From the NCBI GenBank assembly GCA_002392265.1, contig DGGP01000022.1, positions 1 to 14,871 of the forward strand: DNA of 14,871 nucleotides. Reading direction: 5' to 3'. Source of the stretch: Firmicutes bacterium UBA3871 (GTDB lineage: Bacteria > Bacillota > Clostridia > Peptostreptococcales > Anaerovoracaceae). The notes under the pieces are model-generated. The model was not told the origin of the DNA. It saw only the letters and a list, made by a program, of their open reading frames with translations, and did not search any database. Positions 1-8,077 of this stretch are shown piece after piece. Position 1 is the first letter of the stretch; each line of letters begins with the position of its first letter. The position numbers were made by a program, and so were the translations under genes.

Positions 1-311
1 GGCTTTGTGATATAATCGTCTGCGCCCAGCTCGAGACCAAGCACCTTGTCTATTTCCTCTTCCTTTGCCGTCAGCATCAGAATCGGCACGAGGCTGGTTT
101 CCCTAACCTTTTTGCAAACCTGAAAACCGTCCATCAGAGGCAGCATTACGTCGAGAAGTATCAAATCGGGATTCTCGGACATTGCTTTTTCATATCCTGC
201 CTGACCGTCGTATGCTGTCAGCGTTGCATAGCCTTCCTTTTCAAGGTTAAATTTAATGATGTCTGAAATAGACTGTTCGTCTTCAATAATAAGTATTCTC
301 TTTTTTTCCAT
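1..311 (-). CDS. walR: WalR-like response regulator, N-terminal part (3' end beyond window)
   Basis: This is the receiver domain of an OmpR-family response regulator; the DNA-binding domain lies past base 1. Reading from the ATG at 309-311 gives 103 full codons. Receiver residues are all visible: acidic pair E10/D11, phospho-acceptor D54 in LILLDVMLP, T81 in LMLTAKE and K103 in the final DDYITK. The stretch EIDKVLGLELGADDYITK closely resembles Bacillus WalR (YycF), the essential regulator of cell-wall hydrolases. AAGGAGGA lies about 8 nt before the ATG. The gene starts 23 nt after the M23 peptidase stop, so the two are probably co-transcribed; WalR regulons in other Firmicutes include M23 and other wall hydrolases. 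A walK kinase gene would be expected just outside the window. The family is certain; WalR rather than another OmpR-type regulator is inferred from similarity and gene order. Confidence 0.8.
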   Translation of the reverse strand, partial: MEKKRILIIEDEQSISDIIKFNLEKEGYATLTAYDGQAGYEKAMSENPDLILLDVMLPLMDGFQVCKKVRETSLVPILMLTAKEEEIDKVLGLELGADDYITK

Positions 312-334
312 CTGCTTTTCCTCCTTGTAACTGC

Positions 335-2821
335 TTATAAGTAATTGAGAGGATTCTTTGGTGTACCTAGGTACTGAATTTCAAAGTGGCAGTGAGGTCC
401 GGTCGATCTGCCCGTAGAGCCGACGTTTGCGATGTGCTGGCCCTGGTAAACGGCTTCGCCCACCTTCACATGAAGCTTTGAGCAGTGTGCGTAAACCGTC
501 ACATAACCGCCGCCATGATCAATCTTTACAACATATCCGTAAGAACCGGAATATCCGGAGAATATTACGGTACCGCCGTCTGCCGCTCTGATCTTTGTTC
601 CCGTAGGGCAAGCAAGATCGACACCGTTATGCATACGTCCCCACCTCTGTCCGAACTTTGATGTGAGTCTGTAGCCGGTTACCGGATATATAAACGAGCC
701 CGTTCCCTTCTTCGGAGGAAGTGCCTTTGTACCTCTGACTACAATAGCCGATACAGGCTCCTGCGTAATCTGGGAAGAAAGCTCGAGCTTTGCTACCTCG
801 AGGCCGTTATTCTTTACAATTTTTGCCTTTACTTCACGCTCACCCGGCTTGCCCGCACGCTTTACCGTGGTCTCACCCTGGTAGATTGATGCGCTGTCTT
901 CGTAGACCGTCTCATAATCAAGATATTCAATATATGTGGAAATCTCAACCGTCTGTACCGTTAAAAGCGGCACTGCCTGATTGAGCACGATTTCCTGTCC
1001 GATGGAAAGCCTTGCCGGGTTAACCGTAGGATTGCTTGCCTGCAGGTCTGCCTGAGATATGCCGTACATATTCGCAATCTCTGAGAAAGTCTCGCCCGAC
1101 TGAACGATATGCGTCATTCTCTCCTCTGCACCCGTTAATATCTTGTACAGCATCTCGTCGTGCGAAAGCAACAGTCCGAGCTTTGTTTCATAAGGCTCAA
1201 TAACTACATTTTCCGCAAAGCCTACATCCTCGTATTTAATCGACTCGCTAGGCGGAGCATAGGTATCTCTGACTTCCTTCAGTATCTGCCGAGCCATCTC
1301 TTCGCTCTCGACAACGCCGAACATCGAGCCTTCCGCAACAATGCGGTATCCAGTTACCGACATATCCTGCATGTAAGTCAGGGTACGCAGAACTTCAGCC
1401 TGCGTATCGGTATCACCCGTAAAGTTCCATACTCTCTTGAAGGTTATGTCCTCGTCCTTGTCTATATATACCTCGGCGGAATGCTCCTTTGAAAGCTGCT
1501 CGCTGACAATATCGAGAATCTTGGTTACATCCTCCTGATTCTTTACCATGCCGAGCGTTTTGCCGTTGTATGCGTATTCGTATGCAGTTGCCCAGTTAAT
1601 TCCGGCAATTACAATCAGCGTCAGGGCCACAACTCCGCTAAAGCCGAGAATCAGATACCTTTTGTTCAAATCCGCCCAGTGACGGAAGCGGTGAATCCTT
1701 ACTCCGCTCTTTTGAACAACATCTTCGGCCTTTTGCTGACGGTCTCCCTGCTTGTGGTCAAACAGATTGACCTTTTCTGCCAGAATCGTGCTGACTCTGT
1801 CCTCTTTCTCTATCAGCAGGTCCTTTACCCCTACCAGCTTTCCTGTCAGCGCCTTTTTCTTTAAATTGAATCCGGCCTTTTTCTCGCCGATGCTCTGCGA
1901 AAGCTTTACTGCCTTTTCCGGGTCTTTCTTTGCGGTCAGGCGGGTTACAAACCTCCTGATTTTTGAAAATACAGTTTCAAAGAACGCCTTTACGGCAATT
2001 GCCGCATGCTTTAATCCCTTTATAACAACGGTAAATACCTTGTCACCGTAGATATCGGATTGCTTCAGCGCTTCTCCCAAAGGGATTTCGGTAATATCGG
2101 GCTCCGGATTCTGCTCTTTTTCTTCCTGCTCCTGGGCCTTTTTAAGCTCGTCCTTTATGTCTCTGATGGCAATCTGCCCCTCGAGAGGAGTCAGGGTGAC
2201 ATCCATATCCGCATAGCTTGGAAGCGCTGCCTTTATTTCCTCGATGGTTTTAGGCTGCGGCTCATCCGGCTCGGGACTCGGTGTATTGTCCGGATCCGCC
2301 TTTCCGAACACAGCAATAACCGCATCCTCGGTAACAACAGGCTCCATGTTTGCCTGCTCTTCCATCATGCGTTCATGTCGCTTGTGACGACTCTTGCTGC
2401 GTTCCTCAAAGTTTGCGCGCTTTTGCTCGTTCTCTTCGCTGATTTTCGACATTATTTCTTCAACGTCAATCCTCTGAGTATAGCGCGAAACGATTTCTTC
2501 GCTGTTGCCCTCGCTAACGGCTGCTTCCTTCATCTCTTCGGTAGCTCTGCCGTAGCTGTTCATTGCGTCTATTTTTTCCTGTATACTGCGCCTTAAATCT
2601 TCTTTAGCCTTTTCTTTTGTCAGACCCTGATATTCTGATGAGATTTCATGTCCCTTTTCTATGGTCTCATAAAAACTGCGCCGACGCTCTCTCTGCGCGG
2701 GAGTCAGGCCGTCCTCATCTATCTGAGGGTCTTCAGGTTTTGTAAAATCAAAAACAAATGGCTCTTTTTCGGGCTCTTTCTTTTTTATTAAGTTTTTTAC
2801 TTTTGTAAAGAAATTTGCCAT
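335..2821 (-). CDS. Membrane-anchored LysM/G5/M23 endopeptidase with long cytoplasmic N-terminus
   Basis: This 828-residue envelope protein should cut peptidoglycan cross-links outside the membrane. Residues 1-385 are highly charged (Lys/Glu/Arg/Asp rich, probably coiled coil and disordered), with an amphipathic stretch near 261-290. A single membrane segment covers about 389-410. A LysM domain lies at 570-614 (THIVQSGETFSEIA), a G5-like region at about 620-697 and an M23 domain at about 728-826. M23 zinc and catalytic residues are present: H731 and D735 (HNGVD), H779 (YAHC), H812 (PHCHF). The start overlaps the 3' end of the dnaD-like gene by 25 nt. The Shine-Dalgarno is only modest (AGAAG, with GAGGG further up), which suggests translational coupling. 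WalR follows 23 nt downstream. TM-LysM-G5-M23 beside walR is a familiar clostridial layout; the length of the cytoplasmic segment is the odd feature. No signal-peptide cleavage site is seen, so it is probably membrane-tethered. Confidence 0.9.
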   Translation of the reverse strand: MANFFTKVKNLIKKKEPEKEPFVFDFTKPEDPQIDEDGLTPAQRERRRSFYETIEKGHEISSEYQGLTKEKAKEDLRRSIQEKIDAMNSYGRATEEMKEAAVSEGNSEEIVSRYTQRIDVEEIMSKISEENEQKRANFEERSKSRHKRHERMMEEQANMEPVVTEDAVIAVFGKADPDNTPSPEPDEPQPKTIEEIKAALPSYADMDVTLTPLEGQIAIRDIKDELKKAQEQEEKEQNPEPDITEIPLGEALKQSDIYGDKVFTVVIKGLKHAAIAVKAFFETVFSKIRRFVTRLTAKKDPEKAVKLSQSIGEKKAGFNLKKKALTGKLVGVKDLLIEKEDRVSTILAEKVNLFDHKQGDRQQKAEDVVQKSGVRIHRFRHWADLNKRYLILGFSGVVALTLIVIAGINWATAYEYAYNGKTLGMVKNQEDVTKILDIVSEQLSKEHSAEVYIDKDEDITFKRVWNFTGDTDTQAEVLRTLTYMQDMSVTGYRIVAEGSMFGVVESEEMARQILKEVRDTYAPPSESIKYEDVGFAENVVIEPYETKLGLLLSHDEMLYKILTGAEERMTHIVQSGETFSEIANMYGISQADLQASNPTVNPARLSIGQEIVLNQAVPLLTVQTVEISTYIEYLDYETVYEDSASIYQGETTVKRAGKPGEREVKAKIVKNNGLEVAKLELSSQITQEPVSAIVVRGTKALPPKKGTGSFIYPVTGYRLTSKFGQRWGRMHNGVDLACPTGTKIRAADGGTVIFSGYSGSYGYVVKIDHGGGYVTVYAHCSKLHVKVGEAVYQGQHIANVGSTGRSTGPHCHFEIQYLGTPKNPLNYL

Positions 2822-4062
2822 TCTTTTGCTTCTTTTGCCCTCTGCTCATAGCAGGAGCATCTCACTCCTTCTTCGGTCAAGCCTGTGTCTTTACACCTTT
2901 CGCACAGGTATTTATCTTCGGTATAGTCTGCCGAAAAGCCTACTCTTTCCATCAAACGAGCTCGCTCCTCAGCTTTTTTGCTGCGTATATTGCGGTACTG
3001 CGCCGCGTCCTCACTGCGGGATTGCGAAGTGCTTTTAATCATGCCCACCATGGCTTCGCGAATCTCATCGTCCAGAGCCTTTATGCCCGGAACCTTTGCG
3101 TAGACCTCTTCACGACGCGCAGCAGCCTTTTTCTTGTTTTCTTCTCTGATGTGGTCGTAATATTTCTGCACGATTGCCACCGTAACCGGATGGTCGTCCG
3201 CAAGAGGCTTTCTGCCGGCTTTGCCCGCTTCGTGCATGTTTTTAAGTATCCCATCGAGGTATTTTATGCTCGGACTCCTCGCAGCTGTTGTCTTTTTGCA
3301 TGCTGCCAGGATTTCATCCATGCTAAAGCCGTCCTCGTCCAGCCACCGGTCAATGATTTCCTCCTCAGGCTTCGATGGATTACGGTTTATGCCAAGCTCC
3401 TTGAAAATCCTGCGAATCATCGCATGACGGGCGTCACAATTTTTGATGTAAGCATCAATCTTCTCATCGGTGAAAAGCCCCAGCTCCACCCAGTTGCGCA
3501 CTACTGCCCCGACATAGCTTGCCTTTTCTTTGCCAAGCGTTCCTACGCAGTAATTGTAAGCATAAATAATCATCTCCGGCGTTGCACCGTCTTCCTCTAT
3601 GAGCGCATTTATGGCAGGCAGCTCACTGCCCCCCAGCGGCCTTCCGAGTAAGCCTTCGATGGCCGTAAACAGCGCCGAAAGCTGCTCATCGGATATCTTA
3701 AACCTCTCGAAGGTCTGCTGCACCGGCTTTGGCTGTGCTGCCTCAGGCTTGCCACAGCCTGCGCCGTGGCAAAATTGCGCACGCAAAGACTGAAGCTGCA
3801 CCCCTCCGTCGCGCGTTTGCGAGAGGAGGCCCTGCTGCTCCCAGTAGTCAAAAGCTTCCGCAACCTTGAGGCGTGTAGTCTTCAGCTGGGAAGCAAAGAT
3901 ATCTTCGCTTGCTTCCATGCCCAGCGATGCGTACATCTGCGCCAGCAGATACACCTTTACATACTCCCCGGGTGCGTCGCACATATATTCACTTATGAAC
4001 AAATTCTCAACCGCAGTGTCCTGAAAGCACCACGAATCCGAGAAATTTCTTCCGAACTTCAT
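2797..4062 (-). CDS. DnaD-family replication initiation protein with DnaC-type zinc domain at C-terminus
   Basis: This 421-residue protein appears to act in loading the replicative helicase. Residues 1-95 look like a DnaD N-terminal winged-helix domain. Residues about 122-200 and 213-282 look like two DnaB_2/DnaD C-terminal type helical domains (YVGAVVRNWVELGL; SIKYLDGILKNMHEAG). Residues about 300-421 resemble the N-terminal helicase-binding domain of clostridial DnaC/DnaI loaders: a charged helix (RREEVYAKVPGIKALDDEI), then GFSADYTEDKYLCERCKDTG and a four-cysteine site C387, C390, C402, C404. The protein stops where the AAA+ ATPase of a loader would begin, and no Walker motif is present. 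It starts 3 nt after the dnaB helicase stop, with TGGGGT as a weak ribosome-binding site, and ends 25 nt inside the M23 gene. The DnaD assignment is firm; the DnaC-like tail is inferred from motif pattern and position. Confidence 0.85.
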   Translation of the reverse strand: MKFGRNFSDSWCFQDTAVENLFISEYMCDAPGEYVKVYLLAQMYASLGMEASEDIFASQLKTTRLKVAEAFDYWEQQGLLSQTRDGGVQLQSLRAQFCHGAGCGKPEAAQPKPVQQTFERFKISDEQLSALFTAIEGLLGRPLGGSELPAINALIEEDGATPEMIIYAYNYCVGTLGKEKASYVGAVVRNWVELGLFTDEKIDAYIKNCDARHAMIRRIFKELGINRNPSKPEEEIIDRWLDEDGFSMDEILAACKKTTAARSPSIKYLDGILKNMHEAGKAGRKPLADDHPVTVAIVQKYYDHIREENKKKAAARREEVYAKVPGIKALDDEIREAMVGMIKSTSQSRSEDAAQYRNIRSKKAEERARLMERVGFSADYTEDKYLCERCKDTGLTEEGVRCSCYEQRAKEAKEWQISLQK

Positions 4063-4065
4063 ATT

Positions 4066-5400
4066 TTACCCCATGTCGGCCTGCTTTGCCTTGTCCGCAA
4101 ACCTCGTGTATTTTTCGAGCCAGGTCAGCTCCACTGTACCTGTGGAACCCGCTCTGTGCTTTGCAATCATAACCTCGCAGACTCCCGGCTTTGTCGATGA
4201 TTCCTGGTTGTAGTAATCGTCTCTGTAGAGGAAAAGAACGATGTCGGCATCCTGCTCGATGGAACCCGATTCTCGAAGGTCCGCCAGCATAGGATGGTGA
4301 TCGTTTCTTTGCTCAGGGCTTCGCGAAAGCTGCGATAAAACGAGCACCGGACAATCGAGCTCTCTTGCGAGCAGCTTTAACTGCCGTGAGAGTGTACTGA
4401 TTTCCTGCTGTCTCGATTCCTGCTTGCCCGAGGCAGTCATCAGCTGCAGATAGTCGATCATGACCATGTCGAGACCTTTTTCGGCCTTCATTCTGCGGCA
4501 TTTATTCTTTATTTCCATCATGCTGATGCCCGGCGTGTCGTCGATAAAAATCCTCGCTTCGACGAGCTTGTCCATGGCCTGATTTAAGTTTTCCCAGTCC
4601 ATTTCATTCAGCTCACCCGTGCGAAGCTTTGACGATTCAACTCGCGACTCCATTGAAAGAAGTCTCGACCCGAGCTGCTCTTTACTCATTTCCAGCGAAA
4701 AAATCGCTATCGAAGCCTTTCCCTTTAGCGCTGCCTGCTGTGCTACATTCAGTGCAAAAGCAGTCTTTCCCATTGCCGGGCGCGCTGCAAGGATAATTAA
4801 ATCCGACCTCTGAAAGCCGTTCAAATAATCGTCGAGATCCTTAAACCCCGACGGAACGCCGGTAACCTCGCCGGCATGCTTTGCGGCTTCGTCTATCATT
4901 CTCAGGTTTTCGCTCAGAACATCTTCGAGCGCTGTCATTTCCTTTCTCTCGCGGGACTGTGAAATGGCAAACACGCCTGTCTCCGCATAATCGAGAACCT
5001 TGTCGGCATCCGTTTCGCCCGAGTAGCATTTTTCCACAACCTCATCGGAGTTTTTGATAAGCTTTCTGAGTATGGATTTTTCCGCCACTATTTTAGCGTA
5101 ATCTCCCGCGTTTGCCGTACTCGGCACGGCGGTTGAAAGGCCTGCAATATAAGCTCTGCCGCCGGCTATTTCCAAGGCATTGCGCTTTCTCAGCTCTTCT
5201 GTCACGGTGAGATAATCGATTGCCTGGTTTTTGTAGTGCATCTCACTGATCGCAGTGTAGATTTCCCTGTGCATAGGGTTATAAAAATCTATTGGCTTTA
5301 CTATTTCAAGCACATCAAGTAGCGCATCCTTTGAAAGCATGGCTGCGCCAAGCACGGATTTTTCCGCTTCCTCGCTGTGGGGTGGAATTCTTTCCTGCAT
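4066..5400 (-). CDS. dnaB: Replicative DNA helicase (DnaB family; called dnaC in Bacillus)
   Basis: This 444-residue protein is the hexameric 5'-3' helicase that unwinds DNA at the replication fork and recruits primase. It has a full-length family architecture: an N-terminal helical domain (1-150, opening IPPHSEEAEKSVLGAAML), a linker helix, and a RecA-like motor. Walker A is ARPAMGKTA at 206-214. The catalytic glutamate is E237 in FSLEMS, Walker B is DMVMIDYLQL at 311-320, and the arginine-finger region is AKHRAGSTG with R416. The start is supported by AGGAG about 7 nt before the ATG. It follows rplI by 38 nt and precedes the dnaD-like loader gene by 3 nt, which fits joint expression of helicase and loader. 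The rplI-dnaB order is conserved across Firmicutes. No intein or unusual insertion is seen. Confidence 0.97.
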   Translation of the reverse strand: MQERIPPHSEEAEKSVLGAAMLSKDALLDVLEIVKPIDFYNPMHREIYTAISEMHYKNQAIDYLTVTEELRKRNALEIAGGRAYIAGLSTAVPSTANAGDYAKIVAEKSILRKLIKNSDEVVEKCYSGETDADKVLDYAETGVFAISQSRERKEMTALEDVLSENLRMIDEAAKHAGEVTGVPSGFKDLDDYLNGFQRSDLIILAARPAMGKTAFALNVAQQAALKGKASIAIFSLEMSKEQLGSRLLSMESRVESSKLRTGELNEMDWENLNQAMDKLVEARIFIDDTPGISMMEIKNKCRRMKAEKGLDMVMIDYLQLMTASGKQESRQQEISTLSRQLKLLARELDCPVLVLSQLSRSPEQRNDHHPMLADLRESGSIEQDADIVLFLYRDDYYNQESSTKPGVCEVMIAKHRAGSTGTVELTWLEKYTRFADKAKQADMG

Positions 5401-5438
5401 TGTTTTCTCCTGTATAGCTTTACTCTGTCTTTGCTGAT

Positions 5439-5882
5439 TTAAATGCTAACATGTACCTTGAGGCTGCCCTTTACACTCTCAAAGAGCTTTACTTCAACCT
5501 CATATTCGCCTGCTGCCTTGATTGGGTTTTCCATGGCGATATTCTTTTTGTCGATTTTGATTTTGTGCTGCTTTTCAAGCTCTTCTGCCACATCCTTGTT
5601 TGTAATGGAGCCGAAAAGCCTGCCGCCTTCGCCGCCCTTTGTCTTTATCTCAACTGTTAGCTTTGAAAGCTTTTCCGCGGTAGCTTCGGCAGCCGCCTTG
5701 TCTGCCGCCCTCTTTTCCGCTGCGATTTCCTTTTGCTTTTCAAGAGAACGAACATTGCCCTCTGTTGCTTCGGTTGCAAGTCCTCTCGGAATCAGCATAT
5801 TTCTTGCATAGCCGTCGGATACCTTTACGACATCCCCGGCTTTGCCTGTTCCCTTTACATCTTTTTGAAGAATAACTATCAT
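5439..5882 (-). CDS. rplI: 50S ribosomal protein L9
   Basis: This 147-residue protein matches the normal length of L9, which binds 23S rRNA and projects from the L1 side of the large subunit. The N-terminal rRNA-binding domain is diagnostic (MIVILQKDVKGTGKAGDVV, then GYARNMLIPRGLA). The long connecting helix (about 42-76, rich in Ala, Lys and Glu) and the C-terminal domain with LFGSITNKDVA follow. The ATG overlaps the stop of the gdpP-like gene as ATGA, so the two are translationally coupled; AAAGGGGAAG lies upstream inside gdpP. The gdpP-rplI-dnaB order is the standard Firmicute arrangement. Nothing unusual is seen in the protein. Confidence 0.97.
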   Translation of the reverse strand: MIVILQKDVKGTGKAGDVVKVSDGYARNMLIPRGLATEATEGNVRSLEKQKEIAAEKRAADKAAAEATAEKLSKLTVEIKTKGGEGGRLFGSITNKDVAEELEKQHKIKIDKKNIAMENPIKAAGEYEVEVKLFESVKGSLKVHVSI

Positions 5883-7909
5883 TTTTTTCTTCCCCTTTCT
5901 ATCTCAGCTTTTTCTGCCTGAACCTTCGCGACAGCCTTGCCGATTAAATCGTCGCGGTTGTCCTTCATCAGTTCCTCCAGACTTTCGTCATGAACCTCTT
6001 TAAGCTCCTTTATCTGAGCACTGGCAAGCCCCGGAAGCTGCTCCGCCGAGCCGCCTCTGGCTACAACGCCTGCCTCTGCAAACTCTTCATCTGCCGCCGC
6101 CTGTTCTTCCATTGTTTCCTCAACTCCGATGTCGGAAGGCTTTATATGCCCTCGGTCAAGCAGCACCTTTTCAATCTTTTTTACGGTTTCTTCAGGCGGA
6201 AGGTTTGACTGTGCTCCGGCTGTCGTCAGATGTCCGCCGCCGCCAAGCTGCTCCATGATGACCTGAACATTTATCTCACCCAGGCTTCGCGCGGAGATAA
6301 CCGTTCTGCCCGCCATGGTGGTGCCGACCACGAAGCTGGCCTTTACACCGCGCACGTCAAGCAGCTCGTCCGCCGCTTGGCTGTCGAGAATCTGCGCGTC
6401 GACGTGCTGGCCCTCAAGTATCGAGATGGCAATGTGCCCGCCTGCGAGGAACTTTGCGTTTGCGACGCACTTCGCTCTGAGCATGAAGGCTTGCGAATTC
6501 ATCTGGAAGAATCTCTTTACCGTTGCGGTGTCTGCTCCGGCGCGCCTAAGCCATGCCGCAGCCTCGAATGTGCGCACGCCTGTCTTTACCGCAAAGCTGT
6601 TTGTGTCTACAGTAATTCCGGCAAGCAGAGCTTCGGCTTCGAACTTTGTAATGACGTTCTTCTTTTCGCCTACATACTGCAGCATCTCGGAAACCAGCTC
6701 GCTGGCAGATGATGCGTATGATTCGATATAAGACAGCTTTGCCGTCTGGATGACGTCCTCGGCCTTGCGGTGATGGTCAATTATTGCGAGCTTGTCGGTC
6801 TTTTCGAGAAGCTCCGGAGCTTCGACATAGCCCGGTCTGTGAGTGTCGACCACGATGAGGAGTGTTTCGTCATCTATCATGGAGAGTGCTTTTTCTGTGC
6901 CGATGAAATTGTAGCACTCCGCTTCTTTTGCGTTGTTGTATATTTCGGTCAGGGTTTCGTTGTAGTAATTCAGAACGATGTAAACGTCCTTACCGCAAAT
7001 CATCGCAAAACGGCTGATGCCGATGGCTGCACCAAAGCTGTCCATATCCGGATTTGCGTGCCCCATTACGATAACCTTGTTTGCCTCGTCGAGCAGTCTG
7101 TGGAGAGCATGCGCAACTATGCGGCTCTTGCCCTTGTTGATTCTTTCAACCGATTGGGCGCGGCCACCGTAATATTCGACCTTGTTTATATTTTTAACCG
7201 CTGCCTGGTCGCCGCCGCGGCCTCGAGCGAGGTCGAGTGCGATTCCCGCATATTCGTCGGTCTGTGCTAAATTCTTTCCTCCTATGCCTACTCCTATAGA
7301 GATAGTAACCGGGAAGTCGGCCTCTGACTCAATCTTGCGAATTTCGTCGAGAACGGGGAATTTGTTTTCGATCATGCGGTCGCAGGCTGCTTGGTCAATA
7401 ATCATAACATATGTGCTGCGGCCGACCTTTGTGATGGAGGCATTGAGCCTCATGAAGGCCTGTCTCAGCGTCTGATTGATTTCAGCAGACAAAGAGGCCC
7501 TACGCTCTTCGCCGTTTGCGGCAATCAGCTCTTCGTAGTTGTCGATTTCAACGATTACTATACAAGGCTTTTCGTCGTTATAGCGTTTTTTCAGAGTTTC
7601 CTGAAGGGTTACCTCTATAAAGTACACCGCAAGATCCGCGCCGGGCTCGTCACTTACAGGTGCTGCCATGATGCGGAAAAACTTGTCGTTCCTGCTGATT
7701 ATTGGCGGAGTTTCTCTCTCGTCGAGAGTGAGGAGCTCCTTGTATCTGTAGTTTGTAAGAATAAAAATATCGGTTTCGGCAATGTCATCGTAAAGGAACA
7801 CTTCCGAGATTTTTGAGTTGACTCCTGTTACCTTGCCCTCTGAATTGACGGTGCAGCACGGAAACGGAAAGTGGTTTGCAAATCCCGATATATTTTTGTT
7901 ATCACTCAT
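5879..7909 (-). CDS. gdpP: GdpP-like cyclic-di-AMP phosphodiesterase (PAS, degenerate GGDEF, DHH/DHHA1), apparently without membrane helices
   Basis: This 676-residue protein is related to GdpP/YybT, which hydrolyses c-di-AMP to pApA. Domains in order: PAS-like about 8-98; degenerate GGDEF about 113-245, with GRSTY at the active-site loop so cyclase activity is not expected; DHH about 275-440; DHHA1 about 480-585. DHH metal ligands are visible: H284, D288 and D290 in GHANPDMDS, D355 in VVDTH, the DHH triad at 378-380, and D435 in ITVDTNS. DHHA1 has the GGGGH motif at 556-560. The ATG at 7907-7909 was chosen because GAGGA sits about 8 nt upstream and a promoter lies at 7961-7989. With this start the two N-terminal membrane helices usual for GdpP are absent. 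A charged tail of about 90 residues (587-676) follows DHHA1. The stop overlaps rplI by 4 nt. Confidence 0.9.
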   Translation of the reverse strand: MSDNKNISGFANHFPFPCCTVNSEGKVTGVNSKISEVFLYDDIAETDIFILTNYRYKELLTLDERETPPIISRNDKFFRIMAAPVSDEPGADLAVYFIEVTLQETLKKRYNDEKPCIVIVEIDNYEELIAANGEERRASLSAEINQTLRQAFMRLNASITKVGRSTYVMIIDQAACDRMIENKFPVLDEIRKIESEADFPVTISIGVGIGGKNLAQTDEYAGIALDLARGRGGDQAAVKNINKVEYYGGRAQSVERINKGKSRIVAHALHRLLDEANKVIVMGHANPDMDSFGAAIGISRFAMICGKDVYIVLNYYNETLTEIYNNAKEAECYNFIGTEKALSMIDDETLLIVVDTHRPGYVEAPELLEKTDKLAIIDHHRKAEDVIQTAKLSYIESYASSASELVSEMLQYVGEKKNVITKFEAEALLAGITVDTNSFAVKTGVRTFEAAAWLRRAGADTATVKRFFQMNSQAFMLRAKCVANAKFLAGGHIAISILEGQHVDAQILDSQAADELLDVRGVKASFVVGTTMAGRTVISARSLGEINVQVIMEQLGGGGHLTTAGAQSNLPPEETVKKIEKVLLDRGHIKPSDIGVEETMEEQAAADEEFAEAGVVARGGSAEQLPGLASAQIKELKEVHDESLEELMKDNRDDLIGKAVAKVQAEKAEIERGRKK

Positions 7910-7960
7910 CTTTTTTCCTCGTCTGTAAAAGCGCATAGTGCGCACAATTATAGATACTAT

Positions 7961-7989
7961 ATTATAGCACAAGATGGGCGCAAGGACAA
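7961..7989 (-). promoter_or_regulatory. Promoter of the gdpP-rplI-dnaB operon (extended -10)
   Basis: On the minus strand TTGTCC (7984-7989, -35) and TATAAT (7961-7966, consensus -10) are separated by exactly 17 nt. TG one base before TATAAT makes an extended -10. It lies just after the rpsR terminator and leaves a leader of about 45 nt before the gdpP ATG. Two short inverted repeats overlap or follow it: TATAG/CTATA at 7949-7961 and GCGCA/TGCGC at 7931-7943, possible operator sites. The call rests on consensus match alone. Confidence 0.75.
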
Positions 7990-8020
7990 GAATTTGGGCA
8001 TTTTTCACGGATTCTTCATA

Positions 8021-8057
8021 AAAAAAGAACCCCGAAGGGCTGAAGTCTTTCGGGGTT
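8021..8057 (-). terminator. Rho-independent terminator after rpsR
   Basis: On the minus strand a 9-bp perfect stem (AACCCCGAA at 8057-8049 pairing with TTCGGGGTT at 8036-8028) encloses a 12-nt loop. C at 8027 and six T (8026-8021) follow. It begins about 20 nt after the rpsR stop, so it should end the rpsF-ssb-rpsR transcript and separate it from the gdpP promoter. On the opposite strand only four T occur and they lie partly in the stem, so action is mainly one-directional. Confidence 0.9.
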
Positions 8058-8077
8058 TTAGTCGTTATTAAACGAAA

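Noticed and set aside
2815..3651. Plus-strand open frame of 278 codons opposite the dnaD-like gene
   Set aside because: It is the shadow of a protein with clear DnaD and zinc motifs; the antisense product shows no family features.
7910..8008. GTG start at 8008 for the gdpP-like protein, giving a hydrophobic N-terminus
   Set aside because: No ribosome-binding site, and the added codons overlap the -35/-10 promoter and lie directly after a terminator. The ATG at 7909 has GAGGA at proper spacing.
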